A stretch of 64,000 nucleotides of DNA from JABCYV01 sp963696025 (lineage in GTDB: Bacteria > Acidobacteriota > Terriglobia > Terriglobales > Acidobacteriaceae): the NCBI GenBank assembly GCA_963696025.1, contig CAVOII010000004.1:310001-374000 (forward strand). The letters are read 5' to 3'. The notes under the pieces were generated by a model that was given only the letters and a program-made list of their open reading frames with translations, did not search any database and was not told where the DNA came from. Below, in pieces: positions 1-9,209 of this stretch. How positions within the stretch are numbered: the stretch's first letter is position 1; every line of letters begins with the position of its first letter. The translations under genes were made by a program, and so were the position numbers.

Positions 1-86
1 CGCTGTAGTGTGCGTGCGGCGAGATCGAACAGTGAAACTTCCAGGAAGAGGATCAGCGGATTCTAATGAAGTCGGCAAGCTGAGCT

Positions 87-2453
87 CTACCGCATCGACT
101 CTTCTACTTCGGAGATCCAGCCCGGCCGTTTCAGCACTTCACGTGGCTTGGGACCGTCCGCAGCTCCAACGATACCGTCTCGCTCCATCAGGTCGATGAG
201 GTGAGCGGCCCGGCCATAACCAATTCGCAGCCGACGCTGCAGCAGGGAAGTGGAGGCCTTCCCGAACTCGACCACCAACCGTACGGCATCCTCGTAGAGC
301 GGGTCGTGTTCGGTTTCATCCCCATCACCAGACCCAGCTTCGCCCGGCTGGCGCTCTTCCTTCGGGGCTTCAAGGAATTTCTGTTCGTACTCTGCCGTGC
401 CTTGCGAGCGCCAGAATTCCACCACAGCAGCAATTTCTTTTTCGGTGACGAAGGGCGCGTGCAAGCGATGCACTCGGGCTGATCCAGATGGAAGATAGAG
501 CATGTCACCGCGTCCCAGCAGAGCCTCAGCGCCGTTGGCGTCGAGAATGGTGCGCGAATCTACTTTAGTCGCTACGCGGAAAGAAATGCGCGCCGGAAAG
601 TTAGCCTTGATCAGGCCGGTAATGACGTCGACCGAAGGCCGTTGCGTGGCCAGCACCAGGTGAATGCCGACCGCGCGTGCCATCTGCGCCAACCGGGTAA
701 CCGATTCTTCAACATTGCCCGAATCGAGCATCATCAGATCAGCCAGTTCGTCGATGATGATCACGATATACGGCAAGGGCCGGTCTTCGGAATCTTCACC
801 AAACAGGCTGCGCGTTCCGTCGTCGTCAAACAGCTTGTTGTACTGATCGATGTTACGCACTCCTTTTTCCGCCAATAGCTTTAACCGCCGCTCCATCTCG
901 CGCACCGCATTGCGCAACGCATTCGCCGCCAGCTTCGGTTCCGTGATGATCGGGGTGAACAGATGGGGAACACCCTCGTAGTTGCCCAGTTCCAATCTCT
1001 TCGGATCCACCAGGATCAGGCGAACCTGATCAGGCGTTGCCTTGTAGAGGATGGACATGATCATGGCGTTGATGGCCACGCTCTTGCCCGCTCCGGTTGA
1101 GCCGGCGATCAGCAAGTGCGGCATGCCATTGAGATCTGCAGTGACGATGCGTCCGTTGATGTCCTTACCCAGGGCCAACGTGAGCTTGGACTTAGTGCCG
1201 ATGAACTCGGACGACTCGATGTTCTCCCGCAGCCAGATAATCTCGCGCTCGCGATTTGGCACTTGGATGCCCACGGTGGACTTACCAGCCATGCGCTCGA
1301 TCAAAATGCTCTCGGCTTTCAGTGCAAGACACAGATCGTCGGTGAGGTTGGTTATGCGGCTGTACTTGATCCCAGCCTCGGGCTTGAACTCGAAGGTTGT
1401 GACGACCGGTCCAGGATTTATCTGCGTGACCTGACCATGCACTTCGAACTCGGCGTACTTTTCCGTGAGCACCTGAGCGAGTAGCTTTAATTCTTCAGCA
1501 TCGACCGCCTGTTGCTCATCCGGACGATGCAGCAAACTGCTGGGCGGAAGCTTATAGCCGCCGGCGATACGTGGCAGAGTGGTCTTCGCTTTCGCTGCGG
1601 TATCCGCACGCTCTGTGACTTCTGGGGCAGGCACCTCAGCCGCAGACTCGGGCTGAAACTCTGGCCCGAGTTCGCTTCGCTCGGGTGCCACCATCCGCTC
1701 GATACCTGTGGTTGCGGGCTCTATGCGTGGCGCTATCGGAGATCCTGAGGCTGCAGCACGCGTTTGGATCAGTTGTCCGGCGGCGGTCGGCCGGGCCGCG
1801 CGACGCTTTTCCAAATCCTGCTGCATCCTCCTCTTTAGACGGGCGTCCTGCCAGTCTTTCCAGCGATCCCAAAGCGCGATGGCAAAAGCGAACCGGGTAG
1901 GGGCCCAGACCTGCATCGCAGCGAAGGAAAATGCAGTTGAGAGATAGAGCGCAACCGCAAGAACCGTCGCGCAGACGATGTAGGCGCCCGCCAAGTTGAA
2001 GTAATGGATGAGAACGTCGCCCACGATCCGCCCCAGTATGCCTTCGATAGGGATTACGCCCATCCATCGGACATGTCCAGGCAAGAGCGCCAGCAACGCC
2101 GGGATGAAAATCAGCAACCAGATCCCGCCGAGCGATTTAGCTACGGGTGAGACGATCTTGCGCGAACGAAACCAGCGCATGCCCATCCCAGCAAAGAAAA
2201 CCGGAAGCAGAAACGCGCCAATACCAAAGCCCTGCAGCGCCAAGTCGGATACCAAAGCGCCTGCTACCCCGATCCAGTTGCGTGCCGCTCGCGAACCGGT
2301 CAGCACCGAGGCGCTATTGAGCGAGGGATCCAGCGGCGAATACGAAGCCAGCGCGAGGAAAAGGAGGAGCGCGGAGACGCACAACAGAAACCCGATCAGC
2401 TCATTGAGCCGACGATTGTTGGTCGGAGCGAATATCCGGGAGAGACGCATCAT
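87..2453 (-). CDS. ftsK: DNA translocase FtsK/SpoIIIE
   Basis: Membrane-anchored, ATP-driven DNA pump that clears and aligns chromosome ends at the division septum. The N-terminus has about four hydrophobic segments, followed by a variable Pro/Ala/Glu linker. The motor domain has Walker A AGSTGAGKS and Walker B IIIIDELADLMM. The C-terminal gamma winged helix (EHDPLYEDAVRLVVE to ERDGIVG) is the part that reads polar guide sequences and contacts XerD. Length is normal for a short-linker FtsK. The start at MMRLSRIF is chosen because family members begin there; a GTG 33 bases upstream is also open and neither has a clear Shine-Dalgarno. A dif-like site lies near 50.6 kb, which fits the family role. 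Confidence 0.95.
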   Translation of the reverse strand: MMRLSRIFAPTNNRRLNELIGFLLCVSALLLFLALASYSPLDPSLNSASVLTGSRAARNWIGVAGALVSDLALQGFGIGAFLLPVFFAGMGMRWFRSRKIVSPVAKSLGGIWLLIFIPALLALLPGHVRWMGVIPIEGILGRIVGDVLIHYFNLAGAYIVCATVLAVALYLSTAFSFAAMQVWAPTRFAFAIALWDRWKDWQDARLKRRMQQDLEKRRAARPTAAGQLIQTRAAASGSPIAPRIEPATTGIERMVAPERSELGPEFQPESAAEVPAPEVTERADTAAKAKTTLPRIAGGYKLPPSSLLHRPDEQQAVDAEELKLLAQVLTEKYAEFEVHGQVTQINPGPVVTTFEFKPEAGIKYSRITNLTDDLCLALKAESILIERMAGKSTVGIQVPNREREIIWLRENIESSEFIGTKSKLTLALGKDINGRIVTADLNGMPHLLIAGSTGAGKSVAINAMIMSILYKATPDQVRLILVDPKRLELGNYEGVPHLFTPIITEPKLAANALRNAVREMERRLKLLAEKGVRNIDQYNKLFDDDGTRSLFGEDSEDRPLPYIVIIIDELADLMMLDSGNVEESVTRLAQMARAVGIHLVLATQRPSVDVITGLIKANFPARISFRVATKVDSRTILDANGAEALLGRGDMLYLPSGSARVHRLHAPFVTEKEIAAVVEFWRSQGTAEYEQKFLEAPKEERQPGEAGSGDGDETEHDPLYEDAVRLVVEFGKASTSLLQRRLRIGYGRAAHLIDLMERDGIVGAADGPKPREVLKRPGWISEVEESMR

Positions 2454-2600
2454 TCGGCGTAGTTGACAACCGGCAAGGAACGACACTCCTGCTTGTATGC
2501 CGGGATTAGCTCAGAGCCAAATGATTATGCCAAGAATGGCGCGGCCGTACAATCCAGGAATGAGAGGCCAGTATCGAATTGGTTTCCTGCGTGGCCGCCC

Positions 2601-3473
2601 CTATTGCAGGTGCCAGATAAAGGCTAGAGCGATAACGATTACCCCTGCCACGATACGGTAAATGATGAAGATTCTCAGACTGTTTGACTGCAAATAGCGG
2701 ATGAGCCAGGCAATCGTTATGTAGCCGACGATGGCTGAAACAAGCACACCAACAATAAAGGGAGTGTACATGCCTTCGGGTAAGCCTTCTTTCCTAAGTT
2801 CATGCGCCTTAAGAAGTGCTGCGCCCGCAATGAGCGGTGTAGAAAGCAGAAAGCTGAAGCGTACCGCAGCTTCGCGCGTCATATTACGAAACAAGCCTGC
2901 AGTAATGGTTGCTCCCGACCGTGAAACTCCGGGCAGCAATGCGAATGCCTGCGCGCAACCCACGATTATGGCATCAGTAAAACTGATCGCCGTAAGCGGT
3001 TTCCTCAGTTGACTGACTTTCTCTCCCCACCACATTAACAGTGCCACCACAATCAGCGCCCCAGCGATGAGAAAGATGTGCTCACGAAAATATTCTTCGG
3101 CCGAGTGCTCCAGCAACTTGCCTGCGATTGCCCCCGGAATCGTAGCGATCGCCAAAAACCATAGCAGCAGGCGCTCCTCCCGTTGCTCATCTAGCGTAAG
3201 GTTCTGGTCGAAGTTGCCTGCTTCGGAAAAGCGTACCACCTTGCCGCCCATCGCCGCCCTGATGATCTGGAACCAAGTACGCCGGAAATAGAAGAGCACG
3301 GACAGCAGCGTGCCAAAGTGGAGAGCAACATCGAAGGTGAGTTCGTGGGCAGGTGAAAGTTCGTTCCAGCCCAGCAATCGGCGCACGATAATGAGGTGCC
3401 CAGAACTGGAAACGGGAATGAATTCCGCTAGACCCTGGATGATGGCCAGAACCACAGCTTGATAAACCGGCAA
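2601..3473 (-). CDS. uppP: Undecaprenyl-diphosphatase UppP/BacA
   Basis: Integral membrane phosphatase that recycles undecaprenyl pyrophosphate to the monophosphate lipid carrier used for peptidoglycan and other envelope glycans; loss causes bacitracin sensitivity in other bacteria. Both family signatures are visible: the N-terminal GLAEFIPVSSSGHL (catalytic Glu/Ser/His region) and PGVSRSGATI near residue 180. About eight hydrophobic helices span the 290 residues, the usual length. Translation appears to start at TTG, with GGAGTGGG 5 bases upstream. It lies 115 bases beyond the ftsK start on the same strand, so cotranscription with ftsK is possible but unproven. Confidence 0.95.
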   Translation of the reverse strand: MPVYQAVVLAIIQGLAEFIPVSSSGHLIIVRRLLGWNELSPAHELTFDVALHFGTLLSVLFYFRRTWFQIIRAAMGGKVVRFSEAGNFDQNLTLDEQREERLLLWFLAIATIPGAIAGKLLEHSAEEYFREHIFLIAGALIVVALLMWWGEKVSQLRKPLTAISFTDAIIVGCAQAFALLPGVSRSGATITAGLFRNMTREAAVRFSFLLSTPLIAGAALLKAHELRKEGLPEGMYTPFIVGVLVSAIVGYITIAWLIRYLQSNSLRIFIIYRIVAGVIVIALAFIWHLQ

Positions 3474-3596
3474 GTTAACCCACTCCGTTTTTCGTAAATT
3501 GGAATGTCATCCGCCCAGTTTCGAACGCTAAAAGTATCGCAGAAAATTACCCATCAGATGGCTGACGGGTTTGGTACGCAAGCTTAAATGGTGGGT

Positions 3597-4520
3597 TCAC
3601 TCAGTTGCGTTGCCGTATGTGGGGATTTTTTGGTCTATCAAGTACAGCAGTCGCTGGGCGCGCGCTCCCCAGTCGGATTGGGGAGACTGGGACACCACTT
3701 TCTGCGCCAGGGCGATAGCTTTGACTCTGGATTCCTCAGATTTCTTTGGTTGTTCTTCGGTTTTGTAGATCTCGATCAAGGCTGACTTGCGTGAAGCCGC
3801 GTCGTACAACGCTTCAGCCGCCGCAGGGGACTGCGGATGCTCGTTCGCATACTTCTCATACATCTCAGACTCTTTCTCAGGACACTTTGAAGCACCTTGC
3901 CAGTCGCCGCACAACTTATTGTCGATGAGATGAAAAGCCGCGAGATCGGCCCACTTTGTGCCGGGAAATTTCTTGATCACTTCCCTCATGTATTTTTCTT
4001 CCATACCCTCACGCAAATATGGGTCTCGTTCTTTGGCCGATGGACGCGAGGACACATCGGCTTTCTCAATCTGCCAGCGGATGTCGGCGGAGCGATACAT
4101 GGCCTCGGCCGCCAGCGGCGAAGTGGGGAAGTACTCAGCCACGCGATAGTAAAGGCGCATGGCGTCCTGAGCCGCCTCGCGGCGCCCGTGCCGCTGACTG
4201 GCTTGATCTTCGGAGTCTACGGCCTCCCCATACAGGACCTTATCTCCGTTCGGCGAAGCTGCGCGCACCACTCCCTTGTCCAGCATCCATCCTGAAACCG
4301 TTCGTTCTTCGGTGAGATTGGCCTCCACCCGCACCCATCCCCCGCTGGTCTCAAGCACAATGACTTCCCGGCCGCGGTCGATCTCCCCAAGTTTTGCGGA
4401 AGAGGTATCTGGAGAGATGTAGAGTGTGCCGACGCGCATCATGGCCCCACGCTGAAAGTCAGCAGCACCCGTGGTCGGTAGCAGTGCCACTGCCAAAACC
4501 AGAATCAACCCCGCTTTCAT
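3597..4520 (-). CDS. Secreted SH3-domain protein with TPR-like helices
   Basis: Predicted exported protein of about 307 residues with a signal peptide (MKAGLILVLAVALLPTTGAA). An SH3b-like beta domain follows (about residues 25-85), containing RVGTLYISPD and SGGWVRVEA. The rest is alpha-helical and Ala/Tyr-rich, with tetratricopeptide-like spacing (LYYRVAEYFPTSPLAAEAMY). Bacterial SH3 domains often bind cell-wall peptides and TPR regions bind partner proteins, so a periplasmic envelope role is likely, but the function is unknown. The start was set at the ATG with GGAGAACAGGC before it; a longer frame would overlap the upstream gene by 11 bases. Confidence 0.75.
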   Translation of the reverse strand: MKAGLILVLAVALLPTTGAADFQRGAMMRVGTLYISPDTSSAKLGEIDRGREVIVLETSGGWVRVEANLTEERTVSGWMLDKGVVRAASPNGDKVLYGEAVDSEDQASQRHGRREAAQDAMRLYYRVAEYFPTSPLAAEAMYRSADIRWQIEKADVSSRPSAKERDPYLREGMEEKYMREVIKKFPGTKWADLAAFHLIDNKLCGDWQGASKCPEKESEMYEKYANEHPQSPAAAEALYDAASRKSALIEIYKTEEQPKKSEESRVKAIALAQKVVSQSPQSDWGARAQRLLYLIDQKIPTYGNATE

Positions 4521-4545
4521 GCCTGTTCTCCGCAGGAGAAAACTG

Positions 4546-5469
4546 TCATGTGCCACGTATCTCCGCCAGCATTCCGGGCTCGATATTTCCTCCGCTGATT
4601 ATGGCGACGTGGATTCTCGTTTTCGGCAATTGATCTCGTCGAAATAGAAATCCCGCTACCGCGACAGCACCGCTTGGCTCGGCTATGGTCTTCGGATCGC
4701 TGGCGAGTCGTCGCATGGCCTCTCGAATTTCATCCTCGCTGACAGTGACAATGTCATCCACATACTGCCTGATATGCTCGAAAGTAATCGGGCCCAGGCT
4801 CTGCGTGCGCAGCCCATCCGCCAGAGTGCGGGTAACTTGCTCAGCGGCGAACTCAACAATTTTGCCGGCGCGCAGGCTGGCTTGCGCATCGGCCGCCAGT
4901 TCCGGCTCTGCACCAATGACTCTCACTGCTGGCTTAGTCAGTTTTATCGCGGTGGCGACGCCACTGATCATTCCCCCGCCGCCGACAGGGATGATCACGG
5001 TCTCCACTTCCGGTAAGTCTTCCAGGATTTCCAGGCCAATAGTTCCTTGTCCAGCGATAATCTTCTCATCGTTGTAGGGCGGCACGATGACGAAGCCATG
5101 GCTTGCAGCCAACTCTTCGGCTTTGGCCTGCCGCTCGGAACTGGCTGGGCCCACTAGTATGATTTCTGCGCCCAGGGATGCGGTTGCTTCGCGCTTGATC
5201 GCCGGCGCGCTCTCGGGCATTACGATGATTGCTTTCACACCCAGTGCCCGCGCGGCGTAGGCTACTCCTTGCGCATGATTGCCGCTGGAGTAACAGATCA
5301 CGCCGCGATTGCGCTCATCCTCCGACAGGGACGCAATCTTACTGTACGCGCCCCTGAGTTTGAAGGCGCCGATGGGCTGCTGATTTTCGGGCTTGAGGAA
5401 AAGTCGGCGGGCGTCGGTGGCGATACCATCCGTCTGATGAATGTGCGATTCGATTGGCTTCGTGCGCAC
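4546..5469 (-). CDS. PLP-dependent threonine/serine dehydratase-like enzyme
   Basis: Fold-type II PLP enzyme of the threonine ammonia-lyase/serine racemase family, which deaminates threonine or serine to the 2-oxo acid. The PLP lysine lies in GAFKLRGA (residue 37), the substrate loop is SSGNHAQG, and the PLP phosphate loop is PVGGGGMISG. There is no C-terminal ACT domain, so it resembles the short catabolic or racemase types rather than long IlvA. The first usable start (GTG) is too late. The same frame upstream encodes IVTLDDICEAQERLRG, typical of this family's N-terminus, back to a stop at about 5554-5556, with no ATG, GTG or TTG. The real start is unresolved. Confidence 0.85.
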   Translation of the reverse strand: MRTKPIESHIHQTDGIATDARRLFLKPENQQPIGAFKLRGAYSKIASLSEDERNRGVICYSSGNHAQGVAYAARALGVKAIIVMPESAPAIKREATASLGAEIILVGPASSERQAKAEELAASHGFVIVPPYNDEKIIAGQGTIGLEILEDLPEVETVIIPVGGGGMISGVATAIKLTKPAVRVIGAEPELAADAQASLRAGKIVEFAAEQVTRTLADGLRTQSLGPITFEHIRQYVDDIVTVSEDEIREAMRRLASDPKTIAEPSGAVAVAGFLFRRDQLPKTRIHVAIISGGNIEPGMLAEIRGT

Positions 5470-5548
5470 TGCAACCCCGCGCAGGCGCTCTTGAGCTTCG
5501 CAAATGTCGTCTAAGGTGACGATGGCATCATCTCCGTCAGATATACGT

Positions 5549-5666
5549 TGTCATCCTGAGCGCAGAGGGAGCTTCGCGCCGCGAAGTTCCCCGGAGTCGA
5601 AGGATCTCTAGTCCTGTCAGCAAAGCTGGGCGCGGGGATCCCTCGACTTCGCTCGGGACGACAGGA
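5549..5666 (+). repeat. Dispersed intergenic palindromic repeat, family R1
   Basis: A non-coding block opens with GTCATCCTGAGCG and closes with GCTCGGGACGACAGG, so its ends are imperfect inverted repeats. Inside are CGAAGGATCT and a second partial copy, GGATCCCTCGACTTCG. Related copies lie at 28151-28276 and 32851-32968, with a half copy at 63002-63058. It resembles REP/MITE-like elements and fills most of the gap between the dehydratase and RNase J. Confidence 0.7.
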
Positions 5667-5700
5667 TTCCAGAACGGCAAGAATCGTTCTGCTCTGGCAG

Positions 5701-7377
5701 CTAAATCTCCAATATCACCGGCATGATCAGCGGTCTCTTTTGTGTCTGCTTTGAGATGTAGCGCTTTAAATCTGCACGAATCTTCTCTTTGATCACGCCG
5801 TAATCCGCTTTTTCTTCCTCACTAGAGGCCTCCAGCGTCTGCATCACAATTTGCCGGGCGCCATCCATGAAGCCATCCTCGCCGGGGGCAAACCCTCGCG
5901 TGACAATTTCCGGCGAACTCTCCAGCCGGCCAGTAAGCTTATGAATGGCGATGATCGGGAGCACGATGCCGTCCTCACTTAAGTGCCTCCTGTCTTTGAT
6001 GATCAAGTCTTCAACCACGTCGGTGCGTGAGCCGGAGTCGATGCAAACCCTCCCCACATTGACCCTTCCCGCTTTGCGGGCTCCTAGTTCGTCGAACTCG
6101 AGAACATCGCCGCTTTCAATCAGGATAACTTTGCCGACCGATCCGTGCATCGCGCCCGCCATTTCCGCGTGCAGCTTCAACTGCCGGTATTCGCCGTGGA
6201 CGGGGATAAAATACTTCGGCTTGACCAGATTGATGATCAGCTTCAGCTCTTCCTGGCTACCGTGCCCGCTCACGTGCACGGGGGGCGACGAGCCATCGTC
6301 ATAGATCACATGTGCCTCGCGGCGAAATAAGTGGTCGATCATGCGATAAATCGATTTCTCGTTCCCGGGGATAATTCGCGAAGACAGCACCACCGTATCG
6401 CCCTTCTCGATCTTGGCGTGCTTATGGTTATCGACGGCTGCCCGCGACAACGCGGACATCGGCTCGCCCTGGGTCCCGCTAATTAGCACGCAAATCTTTT
6501 CCGGGGCATAATTCTTCATCTCCCCGGGATGGACCAGCAGGCCTTCCGGGATCTCGATGTATCCCAAATCCTCGGCGATTTCCGCCGAACTGTTCATGGA
6601 CCGTCCCAGGAACGCGACTTTGCGCCCGTGCTGCTCCGCCAGCTCAACCGCCAGCTTGATGCGATGGATAGAAGACGAAAAGCATGAGATGAACAGCCGG
6701 CGTTCTGTGCGCGCGAATACCTCGTCGAACTTACGTCGCACGGCCCGCTCGCTGGGGGTGTAGCCCTTGCGCTCGACGTTGGTCGAATCCTGGAACAGCG
6801 CCAGCACGCCCTGCTTGCCGTACTCCGCGAAAGCATGCAGATCGAACAGCTTGTTGTCCGTGGGCGTGGGATCGACCTTGAAGTCGCCCGTGTGAATGAT
6901 AACTCCCAGGGGAGTGTGAATCGCCAGCGCTACGCAATCCACCAGGCTATGCGTGACCTGAATGGGGTGGACGGTGAAGGGCCCCACGTTGAAGCCTTCC
7001 GCTGCCCGAATCTCGCGCAGATCGGCGTCGTCGAGTAGCCCGTGCTCTTCCAACTTATCTTCGACGTAGGCCAGCGTGAACTCGGTGCCATAAACCGGAA
7101 CATTAAGCTCGGAGAGAATCCACGGCAGCGCCCCAATGTGGTCCTCATGCCCGTGAGTCAGAATGATGGCTTTGACTTTCTGGCGGTTTTCAACGAGGTA
7201 CGAAATATCGGGGACAACGATGTCCACGCCCAAAAGTTCTGCCTCAGGGAACATCAGTCCAGCGTCGATGACGATGATGTCATCGTTCCAACGCACGGCC
7301 ATGCAGTTCATTCCGAACTCGCCCAGACCGCCCAAGGGCACGATGTGCAATTTTCCAGTAGGCATTGAGAGTGACAT
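5701..7377 (-). CDS. rnj: Ribonuclease J
   Basis: Metallo-beta-lactamase/beta-CASP ribonuclease with 5'-3' exonuclease and endonuclease activity in mRNA decay and rRNA maturation. The zinc signature HGHEDHIG is followed by HTGDFKVDPTP and the beta-CASP region (SCFSSSIHRIKLAVELA, ISGTQGEPMSAL). A C-terminal domain follows. Length is normal for the family. The start was set at MSLSMPTGKL because LHIVPLGGLGEFGMN is the usual N-terminus; a longer upstream frame has no family similarity. Presence of RNase J fits a lineage that relies on it for RNA turnover. Confidence 0.94.
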   Translation of the reverse strand: MSLSMPTGKLHIVPLGGLGEFGMNCMAVRWNDDIIVIDAGLMFPEAELLGVDIVVPDISYLVENRQKVKAIILTHGHEDHIGALPWILSELNVPVYGTEFTLAYVEDKLEEHGLLDDADLREIRAAEGFNVGPFTVHPIQVTHSLVDCVALAIHTPLGVIIHTGDFKVDPTPTDNKLFDLHAFAEYGKQGVLALFQDSTNVERKGYTPSERAVRRKFDEVFARTERRLFISCFSSSIHRIKLAVELAEQHGRKVAFLGRSMNSSAEIAEDLGYIEIPEGLLVHPGEMKNYAPEKICVLISGTQGEPMSALSRAAVDNHKHAKIEKGDTVVLSSRIIPGNEKSIYRMIDHLFRREAHVIYDDGSSPPVHVSGHGSQEELKLIINLVKPKYFIPVHGEYRQLKLHAEMAGAMHGSVGKVILIESGDVLEFDELGARKAGRVNVGRVCIDSGSRTDVVEDLIIKDRRHLSEDGIVLPIIAIHKLTGRLESSPEIVTRGFAPGEDGFMDGARQIVMQTLEASSEEEKADYGVIKEKIRADLKRYISKQTQKRPLIMPVILEI

Positions 7378-7425
7378 GATGCTAGCACAGGCAGCGGCAT
7401 CCAACCTGCAAGACCGATTCCCGAA

Positions 7426-7453
7426 AACCGGCATCTGAGAACCGGCATCTGAG
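7426..7453 (+). repeat. 14-bp tandem duplication
   Basis: AACCGGCATCTGAG occurs twice head to tail, followed by a partial third unit (AACTGGGAACTGG). It lies between the divergent RNase J and EcsC genes, just upstream of the RNase J start, and may have arisen by slippage. Confidence 0.7.
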
Positions 7454-7495
7454 AACTGGGAACTGGTCTTTCTTGCCCGGGTTGGGTTAACTTCT

Positions 7496-8230
7496 ATGCA
7501 GATGGTTGAACAGATTCAGAACTCGCCGATGCGCAAATCACTGCTCCGAAAATCATGGATAAGACGCCGCATCGAGGACGGCTTGCGGCGCGGCTTCCAG
7601 CACGCCTATGAAACCGTCAAAGTGGATCCGTCAAAGTTCCTCTTGCAATTGCGAGCGGCGTACCAGCTGCCGACTACCAGCTTCCACGGAGTTTACTCTG
7701 TCGATATCCGCACTATTGACGATACGGCCGACTGCATCATTCGGGGCGCCATGAAAATTGCCGCCGCCGAAGGCGCTGGCTTTGGGTTGGGTGGATTCGT
7801 CACTATGGTCCCTGACCTCAGCATCCTGGCTGGGATCACGCTGCGAACCATCCAGAAACTCAGCCTGCTCTACGGCTTCGAATTCAATACGGATGAGGAA
7901 ACCGCGGAACTCTGGATCGCTGCCGCCAGCGCCGCCGGTGTGGACATCAGCCGCGAGCTGCTGGAAAAAGAAGTGGTCAGCCGGTTCGTGCCGCGCGTGA
8001 TCCAGCGCATCGCTGTACAAGCCAGCGCAGAAGTGGTGGAGAAGTGGTCGGGACGCCTGATTCCGCTGGCCAGTTCGCTGATCGGCGCTGGTCTGAATTA
8101 TTACTTCGTTCGCGCCTGGGGCGAACGCGCCCGATCGCACTTCCGGCAGAGACATATGGAGATGCGCAACCGGGTGGTCGCGGGGAGGACGTTGGTAGTG
8201 GCCGAGCCTCCTGACGTCCTGTCGTCATAA
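7496..8230 (+). CDS. EcsC family protein
   Basis: EcsC-family protein of 244 residues. The family is named after a Bacillus protein encoded beside an ABC transporter and has no settled activity. The core GAGFGLGGFVTMVPDLSILAGITLRT is a glycine-rich amphipathic or membrane-associated stretch, followed by helical regions with EVVEKWSGRLIPLASSLIGAGLNYYFV typical of the family's C-terminus (read as separate halves). It lacks a signal peptide, so it is probably cytoplasmic or peripheral. It is divergent from RNase J and has no operon partner; the next gene is 172 bases away. Confidence 0.75.
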   Translation: MQMVEQIQNSPMRKSLLRKSWIRRRIEDGLRRGFQHAYETVKVDPSKFLLQLRAAYQLPTTSFHGVYSVDIRTIDDTADCIIRGAMKIAAAEGAGFGLGGFVTMVPDLSILAGITLRTIQKLSLLYGFEFNTDEETAELWIAAASAAGVDISRELLEKEVVSRFVPRVIQRIAVQASAEVVEKWSGRLIPLASSLIGAGLNYYFVRAWGERARSHFRQRHMEMRNRVVAGRTLVVAEPPDVLSS

Positions 8231-8402
8231 ATTGCCTCAGTGGTAGAGAGCCTTAACAGCCAATGGACGCCAAGACATCGCCAAGGATATAAAGAAATGC
8301 TTTGCCTAACGCTTTACCTTGGCGATCTTTGCGTTCCTTGGCGAGCTTTGCGGTTAAAGGCTTTTCTTCCGCGAAGAAGAGCAGGCTTATCTGAACCCCG
8401 CG

Positions 8403-9047
8403 ATGCGATCATTTGTCTGCGCGGCCATTCTGTTCGACCTCGACGGAGTCCTTGTGGATTCCACCAGCTCGGTCACACGGCAGTGGCGCGCCTGGGGTGT
8501 GCAGCACAACATTGCGCCGGAAAAAGTAGTGGAAATTGCGCACGGAGTCCGGACCATTGAGGTCGTCCGTTTGCTCGCGCCCCATCTTGATGCCGAAGCT
8601 GAAGTAAAGAAAATCGAGCAGCGCGAGGCCAGCGATACCCAGGGCGTCGTTGTTATGCCCGGCGCCGCCGAGCTGTTGAAGTCCGTGCCCGACGATCGCT
8701 GGTGCGTGGTCACTTCCGGAACTCGCTACCTCGCGACTTCTCGCTTGCGTCTCGCGAACCTGCCCATTCCGAGAGTGCTAGTTTCGGCCGAAGATGTAAA
8801 GAATGGCAAGCCCGATCCTGAGCCTTATCTCAAGGGAGCGCGGCTCCTGGGCATGCATCCCGCAGAATGCCTGGTGATCGAAGATGCCCCGGCGGGCATC
8901 AGCTCTGCCCACGCTGGCGGGATGAAGGTGATCGCGCTGATCAGCACCTATCCGGCTTCCGAGTTGGGCGAAGCCGACGCAGTTGCGGAAACGCTCCGTC
9001 AGATTCGCGTGACAACACTCGATGGCAAGCTGCGAGTTGACCTGTAG
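8403..9047 (+). CDS. HAD-IA family phosphatase (sugar/polyol phosphate type)
   Basis: Haloacid dehalogenase superfamily hydrolase of 214 residues. Motif I is FDLDGVLVDST with the nucleophile Asp, motif II is VVTSGTRY, the motif III lysine lies in NGKPDPEPYLKGA, and motif IV is VIEDAPAGISSA. The helical cap between motifs I and II makes it subclass IA, close to sugar-phosphate or glycerol-3-phosphate phosphatases. Substrate cannot be read from sequence. The start ATG lacks a strong ribosome binding site. The 170 bases upstream hold a low-complexity repeat (CTTGGCGATCTTTGCG and relatives) of the kind dispersed in these genomes. Confidence 0.85.
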   Translation: MRSFVCAAILFDLDGVLVDSTSSVTRQWRAWGVQHNIAPEKVVEIAHGVRTIEVVRLLAPHLDAEAEVKKIEQREASDTQGVVVMPGAAELLKSVPDDRWCVVTSGTRYLATSRLRLANLPIPRVLVSAEDVKNGKPDPEPYLKGARLLGMHPAECLVIEDAPAGISSAHAGGMKVIALISTYPASELGEADAVAETLRQIRVTTLDGKLRVDL

Positions 9048-9209
9048 GCCCGCGCTACACTTGAGGGTGCCCCATCTCTTGCACGCAGTTTTCGCGCAAG
9101 GGTGGGACTCTCGGACGTATGCAGCGGAGTTCGCGGGACCGTAGAGTCTGTGGCCTCTTGCGGGATGTCCCAAGACGGATGCTGCCTACACGTTAAAGCC
9201 CATGCTCCG

